Below are positions 15,189 to 16,408 of a stretch of DNA of 16,408 nucleotides, piece by piece. A model generated the notes under the pieces. That model made no database searches. It was not told where the DNA came from and was given only the letters and a program-made list of their open reading frames with translations. The position numbers were made by a program, and so were the translations under genes. The stretch spans positions 1 to 16,408 of the forward strand of contig JAOAHW010000136.1 of the NCBI GenBank assembly GCA_026415015.1. The letters run 5' to 3'. The DNA comes from Syntrophorhabdaceae bacterium (GTDB lineage Bacteria; Desulfobacterota; Syntrophorhabdia; Syntrophorhabdales; Syntrophorhabdaceae). The stretch's first letter is position 1. Each line of letters begins with the position of its first letter.

Positions 15189-15191
15189 TTT

Positions 15192-16070
15192 TTACCTTCT
15201 TGGATGGGATTTATCATAAGTCTCCATTAACTTGTCCATGGAGACATGGGTGTATTTTTGTGTTGTTGATAGTCTCGAATGGCCTAATAATTCCTGGATA
15301 CTCCTTAGATCCGCACCGCCATCGAGCATATGTGTAGCAAAAGAGTGCCTTATACCATGGAGTGCAAGGTCTTTAAAGAGGCCTGCCCTCAACTGATGTT
15401 TCTTCATGATCTTCAAAAGCCCCCTGTAGGACAACCTGCTGCCCCTGAAGTTTATAAAGAGTGGTCTCTCTGGTGCATATCTCCCTACTTGTTTTATCCA
15501 ATCCATATAAAGCTCTAAAGCTGTTTTTGCCTTTTCTCCAAAGGGTAGTATCCTCTCCTTACCGCCCTTTCCCCTGACCTTGACCCACATACCCTGTATA
15601 TGGACATCATCTATATTTATATTCAGTGCCTCCTGTGCCCTTATCCCCGTGGAATACATAAGTTCAAATATAGCCCTGTTTCTTATATTGATCCAGCCCT
15701 CTCTTGGAAGATAATCAAGAAAATGGAATATCTCATCTATTGTATAAAACTTCGGGAGATGTTTCTCTAACTTAGGGTTTTTAATGATAATGGCAGTGTT
15801 CTCTCTGATATACCCCTTCTTTTTCATAAATTTGAAAAAAACCTTTATAGATGAAATCTTTCTTGATAGGGAGGATTTTTTCAGGTTTTTATAAACACTT
15901 ACAATATAGGCCCTTATAGCATGATGGTCAAGGGTCTTGTATCTATTTTTTTCAATGAAATCTATAAAAAATTCTATATCTGACATGTATGCCCTTTTTG
16001 TATTGGGTAAAACACCCTTTTCTGTATCCAGATACCTGTAAAACTCTTGGGCAATCTGTCTTATGTCCAT
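15192..16070 (-). CDS. xerC: XerC-type site-specific tyrosine recombinase
   Basis: The protein has 292 residues, typical for XerC/XerD (about 298). A SAM-like DNA-binding N-terminal domain spans about 1-90, and the catalytic domain 105-290. All six catalytic residues are present: Arg144 in TGIRAQEAL, Lys168 in RGKGGKER, His238 and Arg241 in HGIRHSF, His264 in LLGHSRL, and the nucleophile Tyr273 in TQKYTHV. XerC with XerD resolves chromosome dimers at dif. A place just before hslVU and not in a phage or integron setting favours the housekeeping role over a mobile-element integrase. XerC, XerD and the single-enzyme XerH types cannot be told apart safely here. The ATG at 16070 has no Shine-Dalgarno sequence. 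Confidence 0.92.
   Translation of the reverse strand: MDIRQIAQEFYRYLDTEKGVLPNTKRAYMSDIEFFIDFIEKNRYKTLDHHAIRAYIVSVYKNLKKSSLSRKISSIKVFFKFMKKKGYIRENTAIIIKNPKLEKHLPKFYTIDEIFHFLDYLPREGWINIRNRAIFELMYSTGIRAQEALNINIDDVHIQGMWVKVRGKGGKERILPFGEKAKTALELYMDWIKQVGRYAPERPLFINFRGSRLSYRGLLKIMKKHQLRAGLFKDLALHGIRHSFATHMLDGGADLRSIQELLGHSRLSTTQKYTHVSMDKLMETYDKSHPRR
15195..15200 (-). promoter_or_regulatory. hslV ribosome binding site formed by the last two codons of xerC
   Basis: AGAAGG on the minus strand encodes the two C-terminal arginines of XerC, just before TAA, and stands 6 bases ahead of the hslV ATG at 15188. The overlap suggests coupled translation of recombinase and protease. Confidence 0.65.
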
Positions 16071-16079
16071 AACATTATT

Positions 16080-16107
16080 ATTCTATTGATTTTTCTCAAA
16101 TAATCAA
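16080..16107 (-). promoter_or_regulatory. Candidate promoter of the xerC-hslVU-arg-leuS-lptE series
   Basis: On the minus strand TTGATT (16107-16102) and TAGAAT (16085-16080) are separated by 16 bases; the -10 matches at 5 of 6 positions. Transcription would start near 16073, three or four bases before the xerC ATG, predicting a nearly leaderless message. This would be the only clear promoter ahead of about 10 kb of genes, unless transcription enters from the Sir2 gene. Confidence 0.4.
16086..16107. repeat. 22-bp dyad TTGATT-N10-AATCAA ahead of xerC
   Basis: Two perfect inverted 6-base arms (16086-16091 and 16102-16107) enclose ten bases. The dyad covers the proposed -35 and the whole spacer, a common operator position. 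It does not match the ARG box, and it has no T run that would make it a terminator of the Sir2 gene. Confidence 0.35.
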
Positions 16108-16113
16108 GAAAAT

Positions 16114-16408
16114 TCAAGCCTCTAAACCTTCTAAAAGCTGAGGTAGTATATCGCCAGATGCACCATAGAGGCTTATATCAGCTATATGGCTTATGGGTGT
16201 CTCTTCTATATTGACCTCGATTACAAAACCTCCATTGTGTTTCACCATCTGGGGAAATGATGCAACAGGATATACCACACCTGATGTACCGGCAACAATG
16301 AGCGTATCACATATATTTATAGCCTCATATGACCTCTCAAGGTATTCACCAGGTATAGACTCACCAAACCAGACTACATCAGGCCTTAAAATGCCTCCAC
16401 ATTCACAC
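16114..16408 (-). CDS. Sir2-family NAD-dependent protein deacylase (5' end outside window)
   Basis: The last 97 residues are visible. They start with CECGG, the second half of the four-cysteine zinc site, followed by LRPDVVWFGESIP, a segment typical of bacterial CobB and SIRT5-like class III sirtuins. VAGTSGVVYPVASFP (38-52 of the visible part) is the NAD-binding GTS segment, and EVNIEETPIS (64-73) is the usual late adenine-contacting strand. Sirtuins remove acyl groups from lysines, using NAD and releasing nicotinamide and O-acyl-ADP-ribose. Class III members often prefer succinyl or malonyl groups, but the deciding Tyr-Arg pair and the catalytic histidine lie outside the window. It ends 43 bases before xerC, on the same strand. 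Confidence 0.88.
   Translation of the reverse strand, partial: CECGGILRPDVVWFGESIPGEYLERSYEAINICDTLIVAGTSGVVYPVASFPQMVKHNGGFVIEVNIEETPISHIADISLYGASGDILPQLLEGLEA

Noticed and set aside
15192..16070. xerC as a phage or genomic-island integrase
   Set aside because: No att-like repeat, tRNA gene or cargo is nearby, and it is embedded in a housekeeping series beside hslVU.
1..16408. CRISPR arrays, tRNA or rRNA genes, toxin-antitoxin pairs, defence systems
   Set aside because: No regularly spaced repeats, cloverleaf sequence or matching protein motifs were seen in the gaps or frames.

Overview
The window looks like ordinary chromosome from a Gram-negative (diderm) bacterium of moderate to low GC. 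LptE and an OmpH/Skp chaperone imply an outer membrane with LPS. AmpG implies peptidoglycan recycling. Heavy use of ATA (Ile) and AGA/AGG (Arg), and the xerC-hslV-hslU-arg-leuS-lptE gene order, suggest an uncultured Nitrospirota or a deltaproteobacteria-like lineage. That assignment is from memory of gene neighbourhoods and codon style and is only moderately sure.

Left part (1-3650). A NusG/RfaH-type antitermination factor runs off the left edge on the minus strand. Divergent from it are a metallo-beta-lactamase-fold phosphodiesterase-like gene and an OmpH/Skp-family periplasmic chaperone, probably one transcript. Convergent with these is a family-39 membrane glycosyltransferase.

Middle (3650-6030). 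A 260-bp gap holds only inverted repeats and repeat-like relics. It is followed by ampG (+), a convergent small exported protein of unknown function (-), and rpsT (+, TTG start).

Right part (6027-16408). A long, tightly packed minus-strand series reads, in transcription order: Sir2 deacylase (5' end outside the window), xerC, hslV, hslU, argB, argD, argF, argG, leuS, lptE. Several junctions share bases between a stop codon, a Shine-Dalgarno sequence and the next start, so these genes are very likely co-transcribed and translationally coupled. ArgB, ArgD, ArgF and ArgG supply steps 2, 4, 6 and 7 of arginine synthesis. ArgA/J, ArgC and ArgH are not here. HslV and HslU form the two-part ATP-dependent protease, XerC is a complete tyrosine recombinase, LeuS charges leucine tRNA, and LptE is the outer-membrane LPS-assembly lipoprotein.

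I found no CRISPR array, tRNA, rRNA, intact insertion sequence, phage gene, toxin-antitoxin or defence system. I do not see a clearly new biological system. The most interesting signal is regulatory. Several genes (nusG-like, the MBL gene, xerC and possibly ampG) lack a Shine-Dalgarno sequence and have promoter-like hexamers so close to the start codon that leaderless mRNAs are predicted. Small repeats sit inside two of these promoters.
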